A DNA stretch of 64,000 nt from Pogonophryne albipinna. Lineage: Eukaryota; Chordata; Actinopteri; Perciformes; Artedidraconidae. The notes under the pieces were generated by a model. The model was not told where the DNA came from, did not search any database, and saw nothing but the letters and a program-made list of their open reading frames with translations. Positions 9,780-20,051 of the stretch are shown here, in pieces; position 1 is the first letter of the stretch; each line of letters starts with the position of its first letter. Both the position numbers and the translations under genes were made by a program. The stretch spans positions 466,501-530,500 of the forward strand of contig JAPTMU010000110.1 of NCBI GenBank assembly GCA_028583405.1, in the 5' to 3' direction.

Positions 9780-12700
9780 ATGTGGCTTCTGGTCTTCATC
9801 TGCATGCTTTCAGGTAAGAATGTAAGCATTCAAAAGTACAAATTGTGCCTAATAATAATAATGATTATTCACTCTTTCTTTTCATGCAGTCGTCGGTGGT
9901 GTCCCTATAAATGCAACACAGGAGGATACCAGTCATGCAACAGGTTGGTGTTCAATTGATTAATGTTTTTTTAAAGCATTTGATCAAATATAGAAATTAT
10001 TAACGAGGAATTCTTTGTTTTTGTAGACAATGTTACTACGATGTCAGATGTGCAAAAACAAGGTAAACTGTAATTTTATACAAACTGAACATTCTGTTTC
10101 TATCTCTATTTGTTTTAAACTATGTTTCACTTAATATTTAATGTACAGGTAGTGTCATTCCCTTAAATGGCACCCAGAATATGACTCATCCTGCAACAGG
10201 TACGTTTATCAGATATTGAATGTCGTGTTTTAAAATGATTTGATTTAACCCTCAGATTTCTCTAGGTGTGTTTGTTTCAATGCTAGAGCCACAGCGATCC
10301 AGTTCAGAAACTCTAGAAGGTAAACTTTGAATACATGTGTAAAACAAAAATAGTATTTCATAGATGCAATGTACAGTGACTCGTTTTATCACGTCGTAGG
10401 GCTTGAAGATGACACGTTTGTCCTAGAGGGAGACATTTTGATCCCGGTAAGAAGGACAACTTTTATTTCCCACATTTCTTTAGGATGCAATGACATTCCT
10501 GGCCAACTGTTTTTAATATTGCAAAACAAAGAATAAAGACTCCTGAGCACCAAGGGGCGAGCCGGCACACTAAGGGAAAGCATTGAAGGGGAAATTAATA
10601 AAACAAATGCATTGAACTACAAATATTTAAACTATACCAATTCTACCTTTGCCACCACTACTCCCCTCCCCGACTACTTCTTAGAATTATTACAAATAAT
10701 AATAATGCTTTTTTTAAGTCAGGAAGACGTTAAAGGTGGGTTAGGTAATTCACTTCAGAAACACTTGTTATTATATTCCATGGAATGATCTTAACATCCC
10801 GATAGCAATGAATACATTAAATGCTTTGACAATAAATACATAAAACAATGTCATCTGTGGAAGCCGTGGCGCTGTAAAAAACACGACCAATCTGAGCCGG
10901 CCCGGCTAAAGTAACTGGATGGCCTGCCTGCCTGTCAGCCTTCCATCTGTGCACAAACTCATCTCGTGCCCTCATTGGTCATGTGTGTGTTGGAGGAGGG
11001 GCTCTGTGAGGAAGTCTGAAGGAAGAGGCTGTGTACTTTACCCATGGATGTATAAGACTAAAGACTTTACCTACAACCCCACCTTTTTTAAGTTGTAAAA
11101 TTAAGTCTGCAAAATTCTGCAATTGTTGATGGAAATTGGGCTCAAAACTGGTAAATTAAGACGATGAACAACCAGATTTATAAATCCATGGAAGTGTTGA
11201 AAGTGTGGTGATAAAAACCGAACCGTTGTTGCTGTTTATATTTTCAGGAGGACAGGAATGCCGTGCAGAACCTGTGGTCGGACGCCGTCATGCCGTACAC
11301 CATCAGTCAGGAACTCAGTGGGTGGATTCTTTATTAACCCGCGCTAATGTTTGACTCATTAGCAACAAGTGATTAGCAACTGTTATGTTTTCATTCCAAC
11401 AGCTGATCGAGCATTTGACATCCACGCTGCCTTCAAGATGATCTCAGACGTCACCTGCATTCGCTTCACGCCTCACACCACAGAGCTGAACTACATCGAG
11501 TTCCGCAATGGCAAAGGGTGAGAGATGTTACTATTCAACCCAAAACTATTATTATTTCTCTTGTCTAGAGGTATTTTGATTTGTGTCTACACTCATAACT
11601 ATCTAGTAGTAATAACACTTGTGAACACCTTAAATATATTTTTTTCTTTTCACATAAGGCAGCAAATGAAGGCAAACTTTTATTTTTTAAGTATTAGAAG
11701 TTAAAATACAAGTGTTGCTCTCGTATAAATAGCCTCGACTGAAGGTTATTTGTATTTATTTCAGGGAGTTTCTCCAGTGGATATAGTTCCAATGATAACT
11801 GGGAAGATAGATTTTCTTGGGGTGAAAATTGTGAAAATAACTCTCAGAAATGAGGTCCCCCGGAAAGGGAGGGACTTCGACTCTCTATACTGCAGCAACA
11901 CGTGGATACATTTGGTTTAAAACGTTTCTTTCTGCATGGCTTTATGTTACCAGAAGTAGGAGAGTAAATGCCTTTTCTTGTCTCTGCAGCTGTTCGTCCT
12001 ACGTTGGATGTGTAGGAGGAGCCCAGCCGCTGTTCTCCGCCCCCTCGTGCTCTGTGGGTAATGTTTGCCATGAGATCATCCATGCTCTGGGTCTGCACCA
12101 CGAACACAACCGCAGGGACCGCGACCAGTACATCTCTGTGGAGTGGAGCAACATCATGCCAGGTGAACACCTGGCTGGGAGACATTATCCTGTATTAAGA
12201 AAACACAATGAATAGTTTTTCCATTTCGCATATTTTAAACTGCAAATGTATTTTTGGGGCAATTCGATGTAGAAGTACATTGTAAGGTTTTAATGTTTTA
12301 TTTTAGATGATACAAATCCTTAAAGGCACAGAAATAAAACATAAAATGGTGCTGTAGCTTAGGATGATTAGAACAAACCAACTCCATGTTCTGCAGAAAT
12401 CAAGGTGTAATGAATAATTCCTGATTTTTAAAAAAGGGAAACGAAGCAACTTCGAGGTGAAACAAGGAGACACTCAGAACCTGCCGTATGACCTCAACTC
12501 AATCATGCACTACGGAGAGTAAGTCTGAACCCATCCTCGTGTATTTCTTCCCCTGCATAACATTTAAAAATAAACTAATAATAATACCAACACAGGATGA
12601 ATGAATTCTAACTTGGGAAGAACTGTATGTGATAATCCTACACAACTATTTAGTAAATGATCTTTTGTTTCAGGTATTACTTCAGTCAAGATGGCAGTCC

Positions 12701-12806
12701 GACGGTGTTGTCGAAGAGTAGCGGGGTGCAGATAGGTCAAAGGTCACACCTCAGTGAGCTGGATGTACTGAGGCTGAACTCACTCTACCACTGTGGTAAC
12801 GACTAA
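9780..12806 (+). CDS. Astacin-family metalloprotease, copy 1
   Basis: Secreted zinc endopeptidase proenzyme, 282 residues. Exons: 9780-9813, 9890-9943, 10027-10062, 10149-10199, 10266-10319, 10400-10446, 11248-11317, 11403-11517, 11990-12162, 12437-12518, 12674-12806, all GT-AG, total 849 nt. Residues 1-11 are a short hydrophobic leader. No in-frame ATG lies upstream (stop at 9747). The propeptide ends in LEGDILIP (85-92), where Asp88 should be the aspartate switch. The catalytic domain (93-282) has HEIIHALGLHHE at 181-192 and the Met-turn SIMHY at 233-237. Cysteines are at 134, 155, 161, 174, 180 and 279. There is no EGF, CUB or MAM domain, so this is the hatching-enzyme/nephrosin/patristacin/astl type rather than meprin or tolloid. 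The many introns argue against the intronless high choriolytic enzyme. The substrate is unknown. A poly(A) signal follows. Confidence 0.9.
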
Positions 12807-12959
12807 CCAACTGCGCTACTGTCAACATATATTACAGACGCATGCATAATCAAAACTGAAGTACAGTTTTCAGTTCATGCAAAGTATTCAAACTTGACTC
12901 AGACATGAGGAGGGATGCACTGAGCCACGCTGATGTTAACTGACATTAACCATGAGATT

Positions 12960-12965
12960 AATAAA
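12960..12965 (+). promoter_or_regulatory. Poly(A) signal of astacin copy 1
   Basis: AATAAA 154 bases after the stop codon; the same signal is present in copies 2-5. Confidence 0.7.
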
Positions 12966-13310
12966 GTTTTTGAAAATCCTACCCCGCTTGCTCTTTCCTT
13001 TTATTGAAAACGTATACCTACAAGCCCTAATGCATATTGTTTATTTTTATAATGGTTAATATACCGCTCTGTGATCAGAAGTAACAATTTAAAGTGTTTA
13101 ATTTCTTCATCTTTGAAAGACACTGACATCAAAACATCTTTCTTGTGAAAACCTTTTTTTATATTTTCAGAAAATGTGATCAATTCATCTAATTAAAAGC
13201 AAATTGGGATCACTACTGGAAAGGCCACTTAATGTTTTTTCTTTTACCCAAGTAAATAATATCCAGAGCTAAAATGCCAACATTTGTTGTACCTTAAACA
13301 TTTTTCTAAC
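12966..13310. other. 3' flank of astacin copy 1 (unit-derived)
   Basis: Reverse-complement match to the 3' flank of the tandem units (for example 42020-42365). It ends at CTAAC (13306-13310), the retrovirus target site. A frame read here and in copies 3-5 (about 78 codons) has no recognisable domain and is not called as a gene. Confidence 0.7.
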
Positions 13311-13748
13311 TGTGAGGTATCTATATTACTTTGTAAGGGTAAAACCCCCGCTCGGTTCAATATACCAGATCCAGTGAACAGAGATGACAGGACTCGAGAT
13401 TTAAGTTTACTTGCAGCAAGGAGGATCGGCGAGTGACATGCAATGTCCACTCCTAACCAAATCCTACTGCCTTCTCTCCGTGCAGCCTTTTTATTCAGAA
13501 ATACAATGTACATCACATGCATGAGGAAGTGGCTATGACCAACGCCTTAGTTGTCATATGGGAATCTTGTGACTCGCAGTCATATGGATGTGTGTGTGTG
13601 TGTGTGTATGGTCCAAGGAACAGACTATAGTCTGTTCCTCTTCTCTGACCACGAGTCTCCTGTACCACATCTGAGAACACATGATGTAAACATATTTATC
13701 AAAACACATTATGAAAATACATTATTTATCCTTCAATAAACTCTAACA
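13311..13748 (-). repeat. ERV 3' LTR
   Basis: 438 bp, TG...CA when read on either strand. It differs from the 5' LTR mainly by a longer (TG)n run near 13588-13608 and a base change in the ninth decade (TATTACTTT here, TATTCCTTT in the other). On the minus strand an AATAAA lies near 13490-13500. It contains a perfect 24-bp palindrome at 13616-13639. Confidence 0.9.
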
Positions 13749-13763
13749 TTCCCTCCTGTTTTT
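13749..13763 (-). promoter_or_regulatory. ERV polypurine tract
   Basis: The minus strand reads AAAAACAGGAGGGAA directly before the 3' LTR, where the plus-strand primer of a retrovirus is expected. Confidence 0.75.
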
Positions 13764-13866
13764 CATAATTACTAGCTGGTTACAGTGTCTTTATTACTTT
13801 CAGAATTAATTCACTTGTTTTTGACATTTTCGAACCATTCGTCATATGACAGACAGTAACCTAGCT

Positions 13867-14079
13867 TTAAGTCTTTGTAACAAGTTGATGGACCCAGGCA
13901 TTTGTCATCCTAGGGGAGCATGCAGTTTTGTCGTTGTAATTCCATGGGTCATCGTTGAGTAGTGACCATTTTTTCTCTCGATGGACTTCTTCTTTTGTTG
14001 AGGATTCCTCACTCAATTGTCTTATAGTCATTAGCGTCAGACCCAGCAGGGCCACTACGAACAACACCTCTCCCAACAT
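13867..14079 (-). pseudogene. Short frame in the env position
   Basis: A 70-codon frame starting with a hydrophobic stretch (MLGEVLFVVALLGLTL) lies after the integrase and before the 3' LTR. Its place and leader-like start suggest the beginning of env, but no surface or transmembrane domain follows and only about 100 bases remain before the polypurine tract. It could also be an unrelated short frame. Env is in effect absent. Confidence 0.4.
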
Positions 14080-14176
14080 AGTCTATTTGTGATAGTGGTT
14101 CTGTTGTTTTCTTCACCGGGGTTGAGACCAGTATTTCCTAATGAAACACCGCCCTTTGTAGCCGGACTTCCACCAC

Positions 14177-16096
14177 TTATCCGTCGTTAAGTTGGAGAGG
14201 TATTACCTTTTTGCAGTGGCTCTGATGTATCCACGTAGTTCTTTCAGCGATTTTTAGTGCAGTCGGTGTTGTCAGCAGTACCGTGTAGGGACCGTCCCAC
14301 CGTGGACAGTGCCAATGCTTCCTCTTAATCACCTTCACGAGGACCTGGTCACCAGTCTGCCCTCGAGTATCCTGTAAGGGAGTAAAAATGTCTGGCAGGT
14401 TATTTGTTCGAGCTATCTCATTGCTTCTGAAGAGTCTGCTCATCCATTCAGCTAATGTAGTCTCTGCCTCAGCATCATCCTCCTCCCTCACCTCGTCTGT
14501 GATTGGTAGTCTGAATTGCCTTCCTGTTATGATCTCAAAGGGAGACAACCCTTTTGCCGTGGGCGTGATTCTCATGCATGTTTCTACTAGAGACACACAT
14601 TCCACCCACGGTCTTCCTGTTTCCTCCATTGTTTTCCTTAGTCTTAACTTTACTGTTCCGTTTGTTCTTTCCACTAAGCCTGCACTCTGTGGATGATATG
14701 CACAATGGTTTTTTAATGTTATCCCCATATGTTCGGACAGTTTGGTAATAACCTGATTTACAAAATGGGAACCATTATCACTGTACAGTTTCTCTGGAAT
14801 ACCTCTGTTTGGTATTATTGTCTTGCATATGGCTTTTGCTACGGTAATAGCGTCTGCATGTTTTGCTGGGCATATTTCAACCCACTTTGAAAACGGACAT
14901 ATCATTACCAAACAGTATTTGTACCCTTGGCATGGTGTTAGTTCGATGAAGTCCATATGCATGTGTTGAAACGGGTATGTTGGTGGAGGGAACTTTCCTC
15001 TCTGTGGTCGCTCATTGCCTTGAGCATTGTGTCTGCAACATACTATACAGGCTCTACAAAAGTTTTTAGAAAATTTAATGTAGTTGTATGTATGGAAGTG
15101 TTCATTTATTACTGTAATCATTCCCCCTGTTGAGACATGGCACGGCCCATGACTCAAATTAGCTGCAGTTTTGTAGAGACTAACAGGGAGTACTATCTTG
15201 TTGTTTATTCTGAATGTTCCCTCAGGGTCTGTGGTTGCACCATCTGTCAACCATTTCTTCTTTTCTCTGTCGGGTGCGCTGTTCTGCATATCCTTTAATA
15301 TCACAAGAGGTATTGGTTGTGAAACACTTTCCCCCTTCTGCAAGAGGATATGAAACCCATATTCGCCCACAGCTGCTAGTTTAGCTACCTTATCTGCGTG
15401 TGCATTGCCAAGTGTTACTGCATCCTCTCCACTAGTGTGCGCAGCACATTTGCATATAGCGATGCTTTTCGGCAACAATACCGCTTTTAAAAGGTCTGTC
15501 AGCAGTTGTGCGTGAGTGACTGGTTTTCCTGTTGACGTTTTCATGCCCCTGCGGGCCCATTGGGCTGCAAATACATGTACTGTTGAGTGCGCATACTGGC
15601 TGTCTGTCCACATAGTCACATCTTTTCCAACCCCCGCTTTGCATGCTTCTGTAAGAGCTACTAATTCCGCTGCTTGTGCAGAATATGTGTGTGGGAGTCG
15701 GCCTGCTTTTATGACCTGTGTGTGTGATACAACTGCAAACCCTGTTTGATTTTGGCCTGTTATAGATTTAGAACAGGACCCATCCACAAACCATGTTTCT
15801 CCACTTGGCAGTTGAACATCTTTCAAATCTGGTCTTGGTTTGCATGTTCTGTCAGTCTCTTCTTTACAACAGTGTGGTTCTCCATCTTCTGCTGTAGGTA
15901 TTAATGTGGCTGGATTTAAGATATTACATCTTTTTATCACAATGTGTGGTTGTGACAGTGTAGCTGTCAGTGCCAAATAACGTGCAGGTGATAAGAACGC
16001 CATTTTGGTGTCATGTAACAACATGGTGACTGCGTGTGGAACCATCAGTGTGAGTGGGTGGAACAAAACTATTTCTGCTGTACAATGTACCGCCAT
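14177..16096 (-). pseudogene. ERV pol part: RNase H and integrase
   Basis: A 639-codon open frame. RNase H comes first, with acidic-residue motifs [19 protein letters not shown] and GNAHADK. Integrase follows: a zinc-binding region with CRACIVCC, then the catalytic core with [14 protein letters not shown] and [13 protein letters not shown] (D,D,E pattern). The C-terminal domain has [10 protein letters not shown]. The same frame continues upstream of its first ATG toward about 16200, where a frameshift cuts it from the reverse transcriptase. The first ATG is therefore not the natural start. In an intact virus this would be the C-terminal part of the Pol polyprotein. Confidence 0.85.
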
Positions 16097-16157
16097 TGCT
16101 GCAGTGCATACTGCTTGTACGCATACTGGTAATGCTTGTGCTACTGGGTCTAACCTT

Positions 16158-16409
16158 TTAGAGTAGTAAGCGACAGGCCTTAGTTTTGTGCCGTGTTTTT
16201 TGGGCTAATACTGATGTCATAAACCCTTTTTTGCAGTCAACTGTTTGTACAAATGGTTTTTCATAGTCTGGTAATGCTAATACTGATGACCCTACGAGAC
16301 ACTGTTTAGTCCTTTCAAATGCAGCTTCTGCCTCTTGTGTCCATTCTATCTTGCCGGACATTTTCATGTCATTGTCTGAGTATATGCAATCTAGTAGGGG
16401 CTGAGTCAT
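16158..16409 (-). pseudogene. ERV pol part: RT connection region
   Basis: This short frame continues the reverse transcriptase after an in-frame stop at 16428-16430 and has the usual post-polymerase pattern (WTQEAEAAFERTK, then LPDYEKPF). It runs out after a six-T run at 16196-16201, where a one-base length change shifts the reading frame relative to the RNase H frame. Confidence 0.75.
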
Positions 16410-16427
16410 TCCTGCATAGTCTGGAAC

Positions 16428-17303
16428 CTATGCTCTGCAATAGTTAGTCAGCCCAAGGAATTGCATCATTTGTTTTTTTGTTGTTGGTTTTGGTGCGTTT
16501 AACACCGTCTGTTTCCTCTCTGAGTGTATGCGTCTCCCTTCTCGGTTTAAACTGTGGCCTAAAAAGATAACTTCCTCTTTCACAAACTGAAGTTTCTGTC
16601 TGGAAACCTTGTTTCCTGTTTTTGCCAAATGTGTCAATACTTGTAGTGTGACTTTTGTGCTTTCTTCCTGTGTGGGTGACGCTACAAGAATATCATCGAC
16701 ATATACCAAAATCTGCGATGTGTCAGGTATCTGTAATGTAGCCAAACAATTAGCTATTTCTCGTGAAAAGATTGTTGGGCTATCCACATACCCCTGAGGT
16801 AATCTGGTGTATGTGTACTTTGTTCCTTCATGTGTGAACCCGAACCATCCTTGTGAGTCTTTTTCTACAGGAATGGAGAAAAAGGCATTGCTTAAGTCTA
16901 TCACTGAGAACCACGCCATATTTGGCTTAAGGCCGTTCATTAACGTGTGTGGATCTGGTACTGTTGGGGCTGTGCTTTGTACAGCGTCATTTACTGCTCT
17001 TAAGTCTTGGATCATTCTCCATGACTGCCCATCAGCCTTTTTTACTGGGAAGATGGGGGTATTGCATGATGCATCAGGGCACTCACACAAGATTCCTGCT
17101 TTTAGCATTTCTTCAATTACAGGTTTGATGCCAACTTTTGCATCCTCTTTCAATGGGTATTGTCTTATGTTAGGTCTGTAGTTAGTTTTTGGTCTAACGT
17201 GTACAGGTTTTGCGTTCACCATGCGACCTACATCACATTTTCCTTGTGACCATACGCATGGTGGCACCGTTTTCAGGACCTCTAAGGCCTCTTCACTTAG
17301 CAT
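16428..17303 (-). pseudogene. ERV pol part: reverse transcriptase
   Basis: The polymerase core is present, with LPQGYVDSPTIF and the catalytic YVDD box in QILVYVDDILVAS, then LGHSLNREG and FLGLTNYC. It is bounded by stops in the same frame at both ends: 17307-17309 toward protease and 16428-16430 toward the connection region. An in-frame stop between protease and reverse transcriptase is not the usual retroviral recoding position, so decay is more likely than programmed readthrough. Confidence 0.85.
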
Positions 17304-17306
17304 ACA

Positions 17307-18143
17307 TCATTGTTGTTCAGGGTCGTCTAGGTGGGTGCGTGGTGTCATCACTAGGGTAAACCCTAGAGTTTTGCGCTTTAACCCGCCTCCAGTTTGCCAA
17401 CCGTTTTTGTCATCTGTCCATTTTGTTATCCTGTTACCTCTAGCCACTAATAAACCTAAGTCTCTCCATGAAGTCCCTGGGCCCCTAGCTACTGATATGT
17501 GTGGCGTGGAACCTGGTTCCATTATCAAGGCAGTGGTTGATGGGACCCTAGCGTCAATTACAACATCCCCGTGTTGGTTTGCATACATCGAGTGGAACAC
17601 TACCCTCTGTGGTGTCAGTCGATGCACGAGCACATCATAGTCTTTATCTGGGCCAGGGGTGTTCTTGTACTTTAGTGTAACGTGCAATGCGTCAGGTTTC
17701 ATTACTTCTTGGCCATGTTGTGGGGTGAATAGTGTTAACAGGTGTTCACCTGTGTTTGTCACGTCAGGTTGTGGCATGTCTAGTGACCAGTAGTAGTTGG
17801 GGGTGTTTATGGATTTTTGAAGGAAGACCTGGTCTTCCACCTTTTCTCCGGGCCCTACTGCTCGCATTCCCCCTTTGACTGGTACTACACTGATTTTTAA
17901 CATTTCCATGCCGTCTCTCCCTAGCAAATTGACAGGGCAGTTTGAGATGAACACAAATTTGAGGGATGCCTGGAGGCTTGACCTTCTATCTTCCATAAAA
18001 AGTGGCTTTGAAATCGACCTCTGATTTATGTGTCCATTTGCTGATTTTACAAACATAGTGCCAGTTGGTGGCCACATTCTTTGGACCTCTTTGTTCACTA
18101 CTGATGAGTCTGCACCGCTGTCACATAAGAATTCTAATTTTTC
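17307..18143 (-). pseudogene. ERV protease region
   Basis: The frame holds an aspartic protease active site, LCDSGADSSVV, near 18100-18140, upstream of its first ATG at 18098. This is followed by a long segment with LLGRDGMEML, a pattern seen near the end of retroviral proteases. The start is cut by the AT-rich insertion at about 18144-18466, and the end is a stop at 17307-17309. Confidence 0.75.
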
Positions 18144-18466
18144 CCCATTGTTAATTAATTCAAATCAATTTATCTTTGATAATTAGTAAATATAAACTAA
18201 ATTCTACCAGATGTTTAGTAAATCTAACTTAAGTTTGTTCAAATAATTGCTTAATACAAACTCAATTAAAATGAATAAATATAACACATCTTGACTGTTT
18301 CTTCAATTAACATTTACTTAATATAATTATATTTTATTAACTCAAAATTTATTTAGAACTTTTTAATCAAATTGTTGTGTTTCAAATCTAATTAATTATA
18401 TTAAGTGTCACTTTGTTGCCACAATTTTATTAAGTAACTATAGGTCACAGTTTTTACAGTGTAGTG
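18144..18466. mobile_element. AT-rich MITE inside the ERV
   Basis: About 320 bases far richer in AT than the retrovirus around it. One end reads, on the minus strand, TACACTGTAAAAACTGTGAC, a terminus shared by many small fish elements. The other end is not clearly defined. It lies exactly where the C-terminal part of gag (capsid and nucleocapsid) and the start of protease should be. Confidence 0.55.
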
Positions 18467-18964
18467 TGCAGTGGGCTTAATGCATCTGCCACTTCTTTGT
18501 CGATGCGTTTTTTGTGTCTCTCTTTCCCTGTCTTTTCTCTCTTTCTCTTGCTTCCTTTTTATTCTTTGTTCCTGCGCTTTGTGTTCTTCCACTATCGCTC
18601 TCTCTTTCTCGCGGCGTACAGCGTCAACTGACCCTGAGCGCCCTGTCTCCTCGTCTGCTTTCACTAAAACAGCCGCTGCTATCATACCTTCCTCTGCTCC
18701 ACCTGCCCTTTTATGGGCTTGTTCAGCCCATATAGCTGCAACCCGTAGTTGAGCTTCTAACTTATTTCTTTTCTTGCCTTGTGTTGTTCCAGCTGTTGCT
18801 ACTCTCAATTTGTCGCTTAATTCTCTTACTGCTGTTTTCTCCAGCTTCCCTTGGAAGCCGTACTGTTTATACCATTTGCTACAATAAATGGTGCTGCCGT
18901 GACTATATATTTCCATATACCTCATGTCCCCTGTAGCGGCAGGCTTACTCTCATCGGACCCCAT
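18467..18964 (-). pseudogene. ERV gag remnant (matrix-like)
   Basis: It begins MGSDESK, with Gly2 suited to N-myristoylation. A basic, coiled-coil-like stretch rich in K, R and E follows (for example KRKQEKERKDRERE). No major homology region or zinc knuckle is present. The frame runs into the AT-rich insertion and stops there (18401). It is read as the matrix part of gag with capsid and nucleocapsid missing. Confidence 0.6.
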
Positions 18965-19164
18965 GATTCTAGCTTGGTGTTCCTACTGGACAACGTGCCG
19001 GTCGGAACCTAATACCTAATTCACCACTACGTGTACTTCAACAGACCACAGAGTTTGTGTTATCACCGTTAGGTTTCCACTCTGTGCGCTGATTCCACTG
19101 GTGACACTTTTACACACCGCTTTCACTCAATCATTCACACGTGTACACGTCAATCCTCCTTTTA

Positions 19165-19412
19165 GGCGGAGTAGCCTTTCTCTATCAACGTTGTATCACC
19201 CTCCTTTACGGTGGAGAAACCGTGTCTAAAAGCTTTTAGCACCCTCCTTAATCGGTGGAGAAACCGTGTATTAACGTTTTATCAAACTCCTTAACGGTGG
19301 AGAAACCGTGTCTAAAAACTTTTAGCACCCTCCTTAATCGGTGGAGAAACCGTCTATAAACGTTTTATCAACCTCCTTTACGGTGGAGAAACCGTGTCTT
19401 ACCCGTTTATCT
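19165..19412 (-). repeat. ERV leader tandem repeats with hairpins
   Basis: Five copies of CGGTGGAGAAACCGT start at 19209, 19253, 19295, 19339 and 19381. Spacing alternates 44 and 42, giving an 86-bp dimer. Each can pair as a stem (ACGGT/ACCGT or CGGT/ACCG) around a GGAGAA loop. They lie between the primer site and gag, where retroviral packaging signals are found. Confidence 0.8.
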
Positions 19413-19594
19413 GTGGTCACTGGTCCGGTTGGATTCCGTCAATCGTGCCTAGGATGAGGGAGGTTGGACATATAAGCACCGGCCCGGCCACGAATTCTGC
19501 GTCCCGGGTCTTTCTCGGGGTCGGCTGATGATCCCGGCTGTCGACAGACTGCGGCGTGTCGTCCCCTTCCTCCTTCCCGTCACGATGTGTTGGA

Positions 19595-19612
19595 CTCCGG
19601 CTCGAAGGACCA
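19595..19612 (-). promoter_or_regulatory. ERV primer binding site, tRNA-Tyr type
   Basis: The minus strand after the 5' LTR reads TTAAT then TGGTCCTTCGAGCCGGAG. This matches the 3' end of vertebrate tRNA-Tyr (CTCGAAGGA plus CCA). Confidence 0.7.
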
Positions 19613-19617
19613 ATTAA

Positions 19618-20051
19618 TGTGAGGTATCTATATTCCTTTGTAAGGGTAAAACCCCCGCTCGGTTCAATATACCAGATCCAGTGAACAGAGATGACAGGAC
19701 TCGAGATTTAAGTTTACTTGCAGCAAGGAGGATCGGCGAGTGACATGCAATGTCCACTCCTAACCAAATCCTACTGCCTTCTCTCCGTGCAGCCTTTTTA
19801 TTCAGAAATACAATGTACATCACATGCATGAGGAAGTGGCTATGACCAACGCCTTAGTTGTCATATGGGAATCTTGTGACTCGCAGTCATATGGATGTGT
19901 GTGTGTGTGTATGGTCCAAGGAACAGACTATAGTCTGTTCCTCTTCTCTGACCACGAGTCTCCTGTACCACATCTGAGAACACATGATGTAAACATATTT
20001 ATCAAAACACATTATGAAAATACATTATTTATCCTTCAATAAACTCTAACA
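19618..20051 (-). repeat. ERV 5' LTR
   Basis: 434 bp, nearly identical to the 3' LTR. It carries the same 24-bp palindrome, at 19919-19942. Confidence 0.9.

Larger units (their letters stand above)
13311..20051 (-). mobile_element. Class I endogenous retrovirus, defective, env lost
   Basis: A complete LTR-to-LTR insertion read on the minus strand: 5' LTR 19618-20051, primer site, leader, gag remnant, protease, reverse transcriptase, RNase H, integrase, a short env-position frame, polypurine tract, and 3' LTR 13311-13748. CTAAC flanks both ends (13306-13310 and 20052-20056). The same site is empty in the tandem units, which read straight through, so the insertion is later than the unit's origin. 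The integrase C-terminus ([14 protein letters not shown]) is typical of gamma/epsilon-like retroviruses. Lesions include loss of most of gag, two in-frame stops, one frameshift and loss of env, so it cannot make its own full protein set. Confidence 0.9.

Noticed and set aside
11766..11880. Possible extra exon in intron 8 (after TTTATTTCAG)
   Set aside because: The astacin reading reaches a stop after about 28 codons in the required frame and the family needs no exon there. It might be a poison exon, but there is no evidence.
17307..17309. Programmed stop-codon readthrough between protease and reverse transcriptase
   Set aside because: The position is not where known retroviruses recode, and other lesions in the same gene point to decay.
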